Of a stretch of DNA of 64,000 bases, positions 8,595 to 16,154 are shown one piece after another. The stretch lies in contig NZ_FMBW01000043.1 of assembly GCF_900091725.1 (NCBI RefSeq), positions 186,001-250,000 on the forward strand. Direction: 5' to 3'. This stretch comes from Streptomyces sp. DvalAA-43. Lineage in GTDB: Bacteria > Actinomycetota > Actinomycetes > Streptomycetales > Streptomycetaceae. The notes under the pieces were generated by a model, which was not told the origin of the DNA, did not search any database, and saw nothing but the letters and a program-made list of their open reading frames with translations. The translations under genes were made by a program, and so were the position numbers. Each line of letters begins with the position of its first letter. Positions within the stretch are counted from its first letter, which is position 1.

Positions 8595-8897
8595 ATGACT
8601 TACGTGGTCGTAGCCCGCTACCGCACCAAGGACGGTGCGCAGGACACCGTCCTGCCCCTGCTCGACACGATGGCCGCCGCCTCCCGCCAGGAGCCCGGCA
8701 ATCTCGCCTACCGGGTCCATCAGGGCACCGAGGACCCTCGCACGGTCGTGCTGTACGAGGAGTACGCCTCCGAGGCCGACTTCACCGCCCACTGCGCCAC
8801 CGAGCACTTCCAGGAGATCGTGCTCGGCAAGGTCGTCCCGCTGCTGGAGAGCCGGGACGTGCTGCGCTGCGCCCCGCGTCCGGAGGTGGGCGCGTGA
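8595..8897 (+). CDS. Antibiotic biosynthesis monooxygenase (ABM) domain protein, quinol-monooxygenase-like
   Basis: A 100-residue single-domain ferredoxin-like protein, the usual ABM size. Typical blocks are TYVVVARYR (strand 1), EPGNLAYRVHQGTEDP (about residues 36-51), VLYEEYASEADFTAH (about 54-68) and THFQ-type helix residues. Family members are cofactor-free oxygenases acting on quinols, or small binding proteins; the role here is unknown. It starts 6 bases after the glpP-like stop, with CAGGAG upstream, and its stop overlaps the GTG of the alcohol dehydrogenase (GTGA, 8894-8897), so it belongs to the operon. Confidence 0.85.
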   Translation: MTYVVVARYRTKDGAQDTVLPLLDTMAAASRQEPGNLAYRVHQGTEDPRTVVLYEEYASEADFTAHCATEHFQEIVLGKVVPLLESRDVLRCAPRPEVGA

Positions 8898-10033
8898 AGA
8901 CCCGTGCGGTGGTGCTGCGCGGGACATCGACGGCCCGCCCGTACTCCGGGACCCGCCCGGTCGAGGTGGAGGAGCTGGAGCTGGGCGCCCCGCGCGAGGG
9001 CGAGGTGCTGGTCCGCATCGCGGCCGCCTCGCTCTGCCACTCGGACCTGTCGGTGGTCAACGGCGACCGGGTGCGTCCGCTGCCGATGGCGCTGGGCCAC
9101 GAGGCGGTGGGTGTCGTCCAGGAGACCGGACCGGGCGTAGGGCGGGTCTCCCCCGGCGACCATGTGGCGCTGGTCTTCGTGCCGAGCTGCGGCTTCTGCG
9201 GCGACTGCGCGGCGGGCCGGCCGGCGCTGTGCGCACAGGCCGCGGCGGCGAACGGTTCGGGGGCGCTGCTGCACGGCCCGTCGCTGCTGACCGACGCCTC
9301 CGGCAACCCGGTCCACCACCAGCTCGGCGTCTCCGCGTTCTCCGAACACGCGGTGCTGGCCCAGGAGTCGGTGGTCCCGATCCCCAAGGACGTCCCGTTC
9401 GCCGTGGCGTCGATGTTCGGCTGCGCGGTGCTGACCGGCGCGGGCGCGGTGATCAACACGGCGGCGCTGCGTCCCGGGCAGTCGGCGGTGGTCTACGGCC
9501 TGGGCGGGGTGGGCCTCGCCGCGGTGCTGGGTGCCCGCGCGGCGGGGGCGTACCCGATCGTCGCGGTCGACCCGGTCCGGGAGAAGCGCGAGCTGGCCCT
9601 CCGGCTGGGTGCGAGCCATGCGTACGCACCCGACGACGCGGTGCGGCAGATCCGTGAACTCACCTCCGGTGGGGCCGAGTTGGCGGTGGAGGCGGTGGGC
9701 AGTCCGAAGGTGATGGCCCAGTGCCTGTCGGCCGTGGCGCGGGGCGGCCGGGTCGTCTCGGTGGGCCTGCCCGCGCCCGACCGGGTGCTGGAGGTGCCGG
9801 CCCTGGCGTTCGCGGGCGAGGGCAAGTCGCTGCTGGGTTCGTACATGGGTGACGCGGTGCCGCGCCGCGACATCCCGAGGTTCCTGGAGCTGTGGCGGGC
9901 GGGCCTGATGCCGGTGGAGCAGATGCACACGGGCACGCTGCCGCTGACCGACATCAACATCGCGATGGAGGAGCTGGCCTCGGGCCGGGCGATCCGTCAG
10001 GTGATCGACACCTCGGGGATGCTGAACGGCTGA
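8894..10033 (+). CDS. Zinc-dependent alcohol dehydrogenase (MDR superfamily)
   Basis: A 379-residue medium-chain dehydrogenase. Catalytic zinc ligands are visible in LCHSD and GHEAVG (about residue 68). The structural-zinc cysteines CGFCGDCAAGRPALC lie near 98, and the NAD-binding GLGGVGLAAV motif near 202. The layout is that of class III-like or aryl/alkyl alcohol dehydrogenases. The start is GTG 8894, overlapping the preceding stop. It is the last gene before a strong terminator, so it is the final enzyme of the operon. If the AGPS-like enzyme frees or handles an alcohol, this protein could oxidise it to the aldehyde; that link is inference. Confidence 0.88.
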   Translation: MKTRAVVLRGTSTARPYSGTRPVEVEELELGAPREGEVLVRIAAASLCHSDLSVVNGDRVRPLPMALGHEAVGVVQETGPGVGRVSPGDHVALVFVPSCGFCGDCAAGRPALCAQAAAANGSGALLHGPSLLTDASGNPVHHQLGVSAFSEHAVLAQESVVPIPKDVPFAVASMFGCAVLTGAGAVINTAALRPGQSAVVYGLGGVGLAAVLGARAAGAYPIVAVDPVREKRELALRLGASHAYAPDDAVRQIRELTSGGAELAVEAVGSPKVMAQCLSAVARGGRVVSVGLPAPDRVLEVPALAFAGEGKSLLGSYMGDAVPRRDIPRFLELWRAGLMPVEQMHTGTLPLTDINIAMEELASGRAIRQVIDTSGMLNG

Positions 10034-10053
10034 CGCGGGATCCCGGGCCGGTA

Positions 10054-10086
10054 GGCGGCGCCCCTGATGGTCCGAGGGGCGCCGCC
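10054..10086. terminator. Bidirectional stem-loop between convergent genes
   Basis: GGCGGCGCCCCT (10054-10065) pairs perfectly with AGGGGCGCCGCC (10075-10086) around a 9-base loop. It lies between the alcohol dehydrogenase stop and the end of the oppositely oriented SnoaL-like gene. Confidence 0.8.
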
Positions 10087-10097
10087 GACCGCGCCCG

Positions 10098-10529
10098 TCA
10101 CGTGTCGGCCCCCTCCGTGTCCGGTGCGCCGGCGGGCGTGAAGTGCAGGGTGATCCTGCGCCGGCTGATGCGCCAGCCTCGCTCGCCGCGCACGATCACG
10201 TCCTCGTAGGTCACGCTTCCGCACTCGCCGTCCGGGCCGGCACCGATCCCCTTGGACCGCGCGTGGACCCGGCCGCCCCCGGCCTCGGTGAGGACGATGT
10301 TGGTGACGTGATGGCCGACGGGTGCGCCCGGTGCGCCCGCCCGCGCCCGCGCCATGTCACGGAAGGCGGCCAGCCCGCGCAGCTCCCCGTGCCCGAGGTT
10401 CGAGGTTTCGTAGACGACATCGTCGGTGAACAGCTCGTCCAGCCGTTCCAGTTCGCCGTTGTCGACCAAGTGCCCGTGCAGGGCGAGCAGTTCGGAGATG
10501 TCCAGGCGGTCCTCGACACTGAGCGTCAT
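10098..10529 (-). CDS. SnoaL/NTF2-like nuclear transport factor 2 family protein
   Basis: A 143-residue alpha+beta-barrel protein of the SnoaL-like type. It has an N-terminal helical part (DRLDISELLALHGHLVDN), the LFTDDVVYETSN block and a C-terminal WRISRRRITL strand. Such proteins are small ligand-binding or polyketide-cyclase/dehydratase-like enzymes; no function can be assigned. The start ATG is at 10529, with AAAGGA a few bases upstream; the frame is open further but has no better start. Its 107-base upstream gap separates it from the DHFR-like gene, which is on the same strand. Confidence 0.75.
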   Translation of the reverse strand: MTLSVEDRLDISELLALHGHLVDNGELERLDELFTDDVVYETSNLGHGELRGLAAFRDMARARAGAPGAPVGHHVTNIVLTEAGGGRVHARSKGIGAGPDGECGSVTYEDVIVRGERGWRISRRRITLHFTPAGAPDTEGADT

Positions 10530-10636
10530 CGCCGGTCCTTTCGTGAGAGCTCTCGCGACGGTGCGGCAGTTATACGGGGAGGACCCCCGTACTGCCCGGC
10601 ACGGCACCGATCGCACACCGTCACGGCCCGGGGAGT

Positions 10637-11215
10637 TCATTCCGCTGGAGCAACCGCGCGGCGTTCGTAACGGAGCAGCACGACCCCGTTGCCGAATTCC
10701 CTGGTCCCGGCCAGGCGGAGACCGGTCCGGACCGCCGAGGCCGGAAACAGAGGTGTGCCCCGGCCGATGAGGACCGGGTGGACGTAGATGCGGTACTCGT
10801 CGATCAGGTCGAGCCGCATGAAGGTGGCGGCGAGATCGGCGCCCCCGAGACACAGGTCCCCGCCGGGCCGCGCCTTCAGCGCCCTGATCTCCTCCGCGTC
10901 GACCTCCCGCCTGATCGTGGTGTTCCAGTCGGCCCGTTCCAGGGTCCGGGAGAACACGGTCTTGGGCATGTCCCGCCAGATGCCGGCGAATTCCGCCACG
11001 GGTCCGGTGACGGAGGGATCGGAGTCGGCTGTCGGCCAGAAGTCGGCCATGAGCCGGTAGGTCACCCGGCCGTCCAGGAAGCCGCCCATGGTCCTGAGCT
11101 GCTCGTTGAAGTGACGGTGCAGTTCGTCGTCGACCAGGTGCCAGTCGATCTCCCGGTCCGGCCCCTCGATGAAGCCGTCGAGGGACACCGACATCATCAG
11201 GACGATCTTCCTCAT
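10637..11215 (-). CDS. Dihydrofolate reductase / RibD C-terminal-like family protein
   Basis: A 192-residue protein with the DHFR-like fold: MRKIVLMMSVSLDGFIEG at the N-terminus, WPTADSD and KTVFSRTL in the middle, GGADLAATFMRLDLIDEYRI and HPVLIGRGTPLF near the C-terminus. This subgroup, close to the C-terminal domain of RibD, comprises putative NADPH reductases of unknown substrate, common as scattered copies in actinobacteria. It is not the essential folA. The start is the ATG at 11215. Nothing nearby indicates a pathway. Confidence 0.85.
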   Translation of the reverse strand: MRKIVLMMSVSLDGFIEGPDREIDWHLVDDELHRHFNEQLRTMGGFLDGRVTYRLMADFWPTADSDPSVTGPVAEFAGIWRDMPKTVFSRTLERADWNTTIRREVDAEEIRALKARPGGDLCLGGADLAATFMRLDLIDEYRIYVHPVLIGRGTPLFPASAVRTGLRLAGTREFGNGVVLLRYERRAVAPAE

Positions 11216-11325
11216 CGCATGCCTCTTCCGCCGGAGGGGTCGCGCCGCACGGTCACCCGGCGCCAGAACAGTTGACGCCTCGGCCACGCACCTGGCAACG
11301 AATGACACGCCTCGCGGACGCTCCC

Positions 11326-11370
11326 CGGCACAGCTCTCCACGGCACAGCTCTGCATGGCGCGGCGCGGCA
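11326..11370. repeat. 15-bp tandem repeat in an intergenic region
   Basis: CGGCACAGCTCTCCA (11326-11340) is followed directly by CGGCACAGCTCTGCA (11341-11355) and a diverged third unit, TGGCGCGGCGCGGCA. It lies in the 246-base divergent gap between the DHFR-like gene and the nucleotidyltransferase-like gene. I see no other structure there. Confidence 0.7.
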
Positions 11371-11461
11371 TGGCAGGACCGGCATACGGTGATGCGGTCG
11401 ATGTGGCATCGGCGCGTCCGGTGCGGCCGGTGCGTCCCCACGGTCCGGGAAGAGGTTCGGT

Positions 11462-12535
11462 ATGAGAGTCGGTACGGCCCGTTCGGCCGCGGTCCAGTGG
11501 GTCGGCGAGCATGCCCGGCCCGTTCCCGGCTTCCGCGGCGCCTATTTCAGCGGTTCCACGGTGGGCCTGCCGGACGACGCCGAGCTGTCCCCGTTCTCGG
11601 ACGTGGACGTCGTGGTCGTCACCGCCGCACCGGCCCCGCCGGTCGGGCTGGGCAAGTTCCGCTTCCTGGGTGCGCTGCTGGAGGTCAGCCATCTGCCGTG
11701 GGAGGAGCTCGCCTCGGCGGACGAGGTGCTCTCCTCGTACCACCTGGCGGGGAGCTTCCGCCGCGACACGGTCATCGACGACCCGACGGGCCGGTTGCGC
11801 GCGCTGGGGGCGGAGGTGTCGCGCCGGTTCGCCGAGCCGTGCTGGGTGCGCCGTAGATGTCTGGACGCCGAGCGTCGGATCGAGACCCGCCTCGCCGCCT
11901 TCGACGTCCCCGCGCCGTTCCACGCGCAGGTGTTGTCGTGGCTCTTCCCCACCGGGGTGACCACCCATGTCCTGCTGGCCGCCGCCCTGCGCAACCCCAC
12001 GGTCCGGCTGCGGTACCGGGCGGCGCGCGAGGTCCTCGACGCGTACGGGCAGGCGTGGCTGTACCCGGAGCTGCTGGAGCTCCTGGGGTGCGCGCGGCTG
12101 TCGGCACACCGGACGGGCGGTCATCTGGACGAGCTGGCCCGCACCTTCGACGCCACCGCGGAGGTCGCCCGTACACCGTTCTTCTTCAGCGGCGACCTCA
12201 CCGCCGGGGCGCGGCCGGTGGCCATCGACGGCAGCCGGTACCTCATCGAGCGGGGCGACCACCGCGAAGCGGCGTTCTGGATCGTCGCGACCTTCGCGCG
12301 ATGTCACACCGTACTGGCCGCGGACGCCCCCGAACTGCACCGCGCACGTCTGCCGGCCTTCCGGGAGGCCGTCGCCGACCTCGGCATCACATCCGCCGAC
12401 GACCTTCTCCGCCGGAGCCAGGAGGTCATCGCCTTCCTCCCCGAACTCCGGCGGACAGCCGAACGGATCCTGGCGGCCGGCCCGGACAGCACGGACATCA
12501 CGAGCACCGGCACCGGCACCGGCACCACCGGATGA
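11462..12535 (+). CDS. Nucleotidyltransferase-domain protein
   Basis: A 357-residue protein with a pol-beta-type nucleotidyltransferase N-terminus. FSGSTVG (Gly31-Ser32) is followed by FSDVDVVVV, giving the paired aspartates (47 and 49) expected to bind metal. The remaining 250 residues are helical and resemble the C-terminal part of aminoglycoside-nucleotidyltransferase-like proteins, but I cannot name a substrate. The C-terminus ends in a Ser-Thr-Gly-rich tail encoded by an ACCGGC hexamer repeat (about 12500-12533). The start ATG at 11462 has a GGGAAGAGG sequence upstream. It may modify a small molecule or be a regulatory nucleotidyltransferase. Confidence 0.65.
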   Translation: MRVGTARSAAVQWVGEHARPVPGFRGAYFSGSTVGLPDDAELSPFSDVDVVVVTAAPAPPVGLGKFRFLGALLEVSHLPWEELASADEVLSSYHLAGSFRRDTVIDDPTGRLRALGAEVSRRFAEPCWVRRRCLDAERRIETRLAAFDVPAPFHAQVLSWLFPTGVTTHVLLAAALRNPTVRLRYRAAREVLDAYGQAWLYPELLELLGCARLSAHRTGGHLDELARTFDATAEVARTPFFFSGDLTAGARPVAIDGSRYLIERGDHREAAFWIVATFARCHTVLAADAPELHRARLPAFREAVADLGITSADDLLRRSQEVIAFLPELRRTAERILAAGPDSTDITSTGTGTGTTG

Positions 12536-12568
12536 CGCGGGCGGCGGACACCATGCGGCGGGTGGACC

Positions 12569-13096
12569 TCAGTAGTGGCCCGTCCTGCCGTCCAGGATCT
12601 CTCTGATGGCGTCCAGGTGGCCCGCGTGCCGGGCGGTCTCCTCGATCATGTGGAACATGATCCAGCGCAGGCTCGCGCCCGAGACGTCGAAGTCCGGGTG
12701 TCGGCCCACATCGTCGAGCGAGCCTGCCGCGATGATCTCGTTCGACACCGCGACCTGCCGGTCGTAGTCGTCCAGCAGCTTCGCGAGCGGAACGCCGTCG
12801 ACCATCATGTCGGCGTCCTTCGGCCCGTCGAAGACGGGCCCCACAGCAGGACGGCCCAGCAGGACGACCTCGAACCAGAGGTTCTCGGCCCAGCGGAGGT
12901 GTGACATGACACCCGCCATCGTCATGAGCGGCGAGGACGGCAGGACGGAGCGGTGCGCGTCCACCTCCGAGAGTTCTTCGCACTTCCAGCGGGCGGTCGC
13001 GCGCTGCGTGTCGAGCCAGCCGATGAGTTGGGTCCGCTCGTCCGCGTCGAAGGCGGGGCGCTCGCGGGCGGGGTACTGGGAAGGCGACATGGACAT
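12569..13096 (-). CDS. DinB family protein
   Basis: A 175-residue four-helix-bundle protein of the DinB_2/YfiT type. The three metal-site histidines typical of the family can be placed in VMSHLRWAENLWFE (about residue 66), IMFHMIEETARHAGH (about 149) and the same last helix (His160). Family members are metal-dependent thiol transferases or stress proteins of uncertain role. I chose the ATG at 13096 (MSMSPSQYP); the open frame extends further upstream, but that part is low-complexity and unlike the family. The 32-base gap to the convergent nucleotidyltransferase gene holds no obvious terminator. Confidence 0.8.
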   Translation of the reverse strand: MSMSPSQYPARERPAFDADERTQLIGWLDTQRATARWKCEELSEVDAHRSVLPSSPLMTMAGVMSHLRWAENLWFEVVLLGRPAVGPVFDGPKDADMMVDGVPLAKLLDDYDRQVAVSNEIIAAGSLDDVGRHPDFDVSGASLRWIMFHMIEETARHAGHLDAIREILDGRTGHY

Positions 13097-13198
13097 CGAA
13101 GCTACCCGAGGCGAGGCCACTCCTCGCAACGCTTTCCGGCCGATGCGCCACCGAAATCCCCCTCCACCCGCGCCGGTCGCCCTGATACCTTGACCGGC

Positions 13199-13219
13199 AT
13201 GTTCCTCTCCCTTGCGTAG
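13199..13219 (+). CDS. Putative leaderless leader peptide MFLSLA upstream of an MFS exporter
   Basis: ATG TTC CTC TCC CTT GCG TAG encodes six residues. A TACCTT -10-like element ends 7 bases before the ATG (13186-13191), so transcription may start at or next to the A of ATG and the mini-ORF may be leaderless. Its bases GTTCCTC (13201-13207) are exactly complementary to GAGGAAC (13310-13316), the ribosome-binding site of the MFS gene that starts at 13323. A stem-loop (13233-13258) lies between them. This is the layout of translation attenuation, in which ribosomes held on a leader peptide free the downstream site. Inferred from sequence only. Confidence 0.5.
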   Translation: MFLSLA

Positions 13220-13232
13220 GACCCCGCACTGA

Positions 13233-13258
13233 CCGCACCCCGCTTCCGCCGGGTGCGG
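13233..13258 (+). promoter_or_regulatory. Stem-loop in the MFS leader
   Basis: CCGCACCC (13233-13240) pairs perfectly with GGGTGCGG (13251-13258) around a 10-base loop. It lies just after the mini-ORF stop and before the MFS start. There is no T tract, so it looks like part of an RNA switch rather than an intrinsic terminator. Confidence 0.55.
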
Positions 13259-13322
13259 CGCTCCGGTGTCCCCGCATGCCCGCAGCACGCTCTGCCGCGC
13301 TGCTCTCACGAGGAACGTCTCG

Positions 13323-14639
13323 ATGCCTTCGCGATCACCCGTGCCTTCGCGCACGCCTTCGTACGCCACCGTCCTGCGCACCCGTCATGCCGCCCGCACC
13401 TTCGGTGCCGCCCTGCTGGGGCGGCTCTCGTACGGGATGGTCTCCCTCTCCCTGATGCTGGCGGTGAACGCCGCCACCGGCTCGTACTCGGTCGCCGGTG
13501 CCGTCATGGCCCTGTACGGCGCGACCAGTGTCTTCCTCTCCCCCGCCCGTGCCGCGCTGATCGACCGGCACGGGCCGCGCCGGGTCCTGCCACCGTTGGC
13601 CGGGGTCTACGCGGTACTGCTCGGCGCCCTCGCGTACGCCACCTGGCGGCCGGGCGCCCCGGCGTTCCTGCTGGGGGCGCTGGCCGCCGCCGCTGGGGCC
13701 GGTACACCACCGCTGGGGCCGGTGATGCGGACCCTGTGGAGCGGTCTCGTCGCCGACCGGGAGCTGTTGCGGCGCGCCTACAGCCTGGACGGTGTCGCCG
13801 AGGAACTCCTCTTCGTCAGCGGTCCGTTGCTGGTGGGGGTGGTGGTGAAGTTCGCCCCGCCCGCTGCCGGGATCGTGGTCAGCGCCGCGCTGATCCTCGT
13901 GGGCACCTTGGCGCTGGTGTCGTCACCGGCGGTACGGGGACGCGGTGCGGGCGTGGCTCCGTCGGACGACAAGGCCGCCGGGCCGGAGGACCCGCCGGTC
14001 GGGCGGCGGTTGCTCGGCATCGTCGGGCTGCGGCACGCGGTGCTGGTGACGGCGGCCGTGGGGTTGTGCCTGGGAGGCCTGGACCTGCTGGTGGTGGCAT
14101 TCGCCGAACAGCGCCACCAGGGCGCGGGGGCCGTGTCGTGGGTGCTCGCCGCGCTCTCGGCCGGAAGCGCGGTCGGGGGGCTGGCCCACGGCGCCGTCTC
14201 CTGGCGGGCGTCGAACCGGGCGCGGCTTCCGCTGCTGGCCGCCGGACTGGGCGTCGCCGTGGTCGGGGCCGGGCTGTCGCCCGGTGTGTACGTGCTGGCC
14301 GCGCTCGCCGCGGTGGCCGGGCTGTTCGTCGCGCCGGCGCTGACCACCGCGTACCTCATCGCGGACGAGTCCGTGGGCGCGGGCAGCCGCACCCAGGCGG
14401 GTGCCTGGGTGAACACCGCGGTCAACGCCGGTTCGTCGGTGGGCGCCGCGGCGGCGGGCCTGCTGGTGGACCGGCTCCCGCCGGCCGTCTGCTTCGCGGT
14501 CGCGGCGGTGCCCGCGTTGTTGTGCGCGGCCGCGGTGGCGCGGGGAGCGGTGGCGCGGGGAGCGGTGGACAGCGGCCCGGTGGAGAGTGGAGACGCGGAC
14601 GGCGGCGAGACGGCTCGGGGCGCGGTCAGCCGTTCGTGA
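13323..14639 (+). CDS. MFS transporter (drug-exporter-like)
   Basis: A 438-residue membrane protein with about 12 hydrophobic segments, a short motif A-like ALIDRHGPRRVL after helix 2 (about residue 82) and VAEELLFVSGPLLVG in the middle. It belongs to the loosely defined MFS efflux group; no substrate is evident. I chose the ATG at 13323 because it follows ACGAGGAACGTCTCG, a good ribosome-binding site; an ATG at 13266 is in frame but lacks one. The 3' end is Gly/Ala/Ser repeats (ARGAVARGAV). It overlaps the convergent ureD end by 14 bases. The leader (13199-13316) suggests attenuation control. Confidence 0.82.
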   Translation: MPSRSPVPSRTPSYATVLRTRHAARTFGAALLGRLSYGMVSLSLMLAVNAATGSYSVAGAVMALYGATSVFLSPARAALIDRHGPRRVLPPLAGVYAVLLGALAYATWRPGAPAFLLGALAAAAGAGTPPLGPVMRTLWSGLVADRELLRRAYSLDGVAEELLFVSGPLLVGVVVKFAPPAAGIVVSAALILVGTLALVSSPAVRGRGAGVAPSDDKAAGPEDPPVGRRLLGIVGLRHAVLVTAAVGLCLGGLDLLVVAFAEQRHQGAGAVSWVLAALSAGSAVGGLAHGAVSWRASNRARLPLLAAGLGVAVVGAGLSPGVYVLAALAAVAGLFVAPALTTAYLIADESVGAGSRTQAGAWVNTAVNAGSSVGAAAAGLLVDRLPPAVCFAVAAVPALLCAAAVARGAVARGAVDSGPVESGDADGGETARGAVSRS

Positions 14640-15402
14640 CCGGGAGGCCCGGCGTCACCGGTCCGCCCGGTGCGCGCCAGTCCTCCCAGACTGCGGCCAG
14701 CTCCGCCTCGATCGCCGGGGCCACCGTGTCCAGCAGCCGTACCTGCGCCCCCGGCCCCGCCAGTGCCATGCGGTACGGGTGGGGCCGGCCGCCCGGGTCG
14801 GCGCCGAGAGCGGTGACCGCGCCGATGACGCGGTGCGGGCCCAGGATGCCGGGCAGCTCGCGCACGTCCGGATCCAGCAGGTCCAGGTCTTCGACCAGCA
14901 GCTCGCAACCGTCGTACGTGACGTGCGTCCTCGCCCTGACCCCGCCGCCCCGCTCCCCGGAACGCCCCAGGACCAGGGTGTCGCGCCACAGCATCCGCGC
15001 CCCGGCCGCCAGCGAGACGTCCATGGAGCGTTCGACCCGGGCGCCCGAGGAGATCACGAACGGCCGGGCGTCCCAGTGCAGTTCGCCGCCCTCCGCGACC
15101 TCGACGCGGGCCCGCCACCGCGACGTACCGCCGCGATGGTCGTACGCCACCAGTCCGGACGGCTCGACCAGCTCCAGCCGGGCGCCGGGCCCGACCGAGA
15201 TGTCCAGCAGCAGATCATCGCCCGCGAGCAGGCCCGCCCGGGTGCCGACCAGGGCGATCCGCAGCCGGTCGGGGGACGGCCGCAGGGGCCGGGGCGCGAG
15301 AAAGGACCCCGGACGCAGCTCGCGGGCGATGTGGCGGCCCGAGGGGTCGCGCTCCACGGCGACGACGGTGGGGTCGACGGGCTCGGCGGATTCGGCGGTC
15401 AC
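14626..15402 (-). CDS. ureD: Urease accessory protein UreD
   Basis: A 258-residue UreD family protein, the scaffold that joins UreF and UreG on the urease apoenzyme for nickel delivery. Recognisable features are GARLELVEPSGLVAYDHRGG, RWRARVEVAEGGELHWDARP and the DVSLAAGARMLWRDTLVLGR block. It is the last gene of the six-gene cluster and overlaps ureG by 4 bases (15399-15402), so it is translationally coupled. At about 258 residues it is near the usual length. The opposing MFS gene overlaps its 3' end by 14 bases. Confidence 0.9.
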   Translation of the reverse strand: MTAESAEPVDPTVVAVERDPSGRHIARELRPGSFLAPRPLRPSPDRLRIALVGTRAGLLAGDDLLLDISVGPGARLELVEPSGLVAYDHRGGTSRWRARVEVAEGGELHWDARPFVISSGARVERSMDVSLAAGARMLWRDTLVLGRSGERGGGVRARTHVTYDGCELLVEDLDLLDPDVRELPGILGPHRVIGAVTALGADPGGRPHPYRMALAGPGAQVRLLDTVAPAIEAELAAVWEDWRAPGGPVTPGLPVTNG

Positions 15403-16154
15403 GAGCCGTCGTGGCCATGGTCGTGGCTGTGGCTGTGGGGGGCCATCGGTCCCGGGTCGGTGGGGACATGGGTGCCGGAACGGTGGCGTTCGAGCATCTT
15501 CCGCACCCAGTCGGCGAGTTCGGCGACCGAGACCGGGTCGTTCTTGGAGAGCGCGAGGACCGGCAGGCCGTCACGCGCATGCGACGCGTCGGCGACCATC
15601 GCGGCCACGTCGACCTCCACATAGGGGGCGAGGTCGGTCTTGTTGATGATCAGGAGGTCGGCGCCGGTGATGCCGGGGCCGCCCTTGCGGGCGACATCGC
15701 CGCCGCCCGCGACATCGATACAGAACAGCTGGGCGTCGGCGAGGGCCGGGCTGAAGGTGGCGGTGAGGTTGTCGCCGCCGCTCTCGACGAGCACCAGGTC
15801 GAGTGGCCCGTACGCCTCCTCCAGGTCCTCCACGGCGTCGAGGTTGGCGCTGACGTCGTCCCGGATCGCGGTGTGCGGGCAGGCGCCGGTCTCGACGGCC
15901 CGGATGCGCTCGGTGGGCAGCACCCCGGCCGAGCGGAGGAAGCGGGCGTCCTCGTCGGTGTAGATGTCGTTGGTGACGACGGCCATGGCGAGTTCACCGG
16001 CCAGCTCGCGGCAGAGGGTGGCGAGGATCGAGCTCTTGCCGGTGCCGACCGGGCCGGCGACGCCGAGGCGCAGCGCGCGGCTCGGGCGGGAGTGCTGCTC
16101 GGACTGCTGGTCGAGGTGCTGCTCGGACTGCTGGTTGGACTGCTGGTCAGGCAA
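15399..16154 (-). CDS. ureG: Urease accessory GTPase UreG
   Basis: A 251-residue SIMIBI-class GTPase that drives nickel insertion into urease. The P-loop GPVGTGKSS spans about residues 34-42, the UreG signature ETGACPHTAIRDD is near 93, ESGGDNL near 128 and the NKTD base-recognition motif near 178. The start is TTG at 16154, with GGAG nine bases upstream; it overlaps the ureF end by 8 bases. Two additions are odd. The N-terminus is a Gln/Ser/His repeat (QQSNQQSEQHLDQQSEQH), and the C-terminus is His-rich (HSHSHDHGHDG). A His-rich tail is a plausible nickel store in a cluster that lacks ureE. Confidence 0.92.
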   Translation of the reverse strand: MPDQQSNQQSEQHLDQQSEQHSRPSRALRLGVAGPVGTGKSSILATLCRELAGELAMAVVTNDIYTDEDARFLRSAGVLPTERIRAVETGACPHTAIRDDVSANLDAVEDLEEAYGPLDLVLVESGGDNLTATFSPALADAQLFCIDVAGGGDVARKGGPGITGADLLIINKTDLAPYVEVDVAAMVADASHARDGLPVLALSKNDPVSVAELADWVRKMLERHRSGTHVPTDPGPMAPHSHSHDHGHDGS

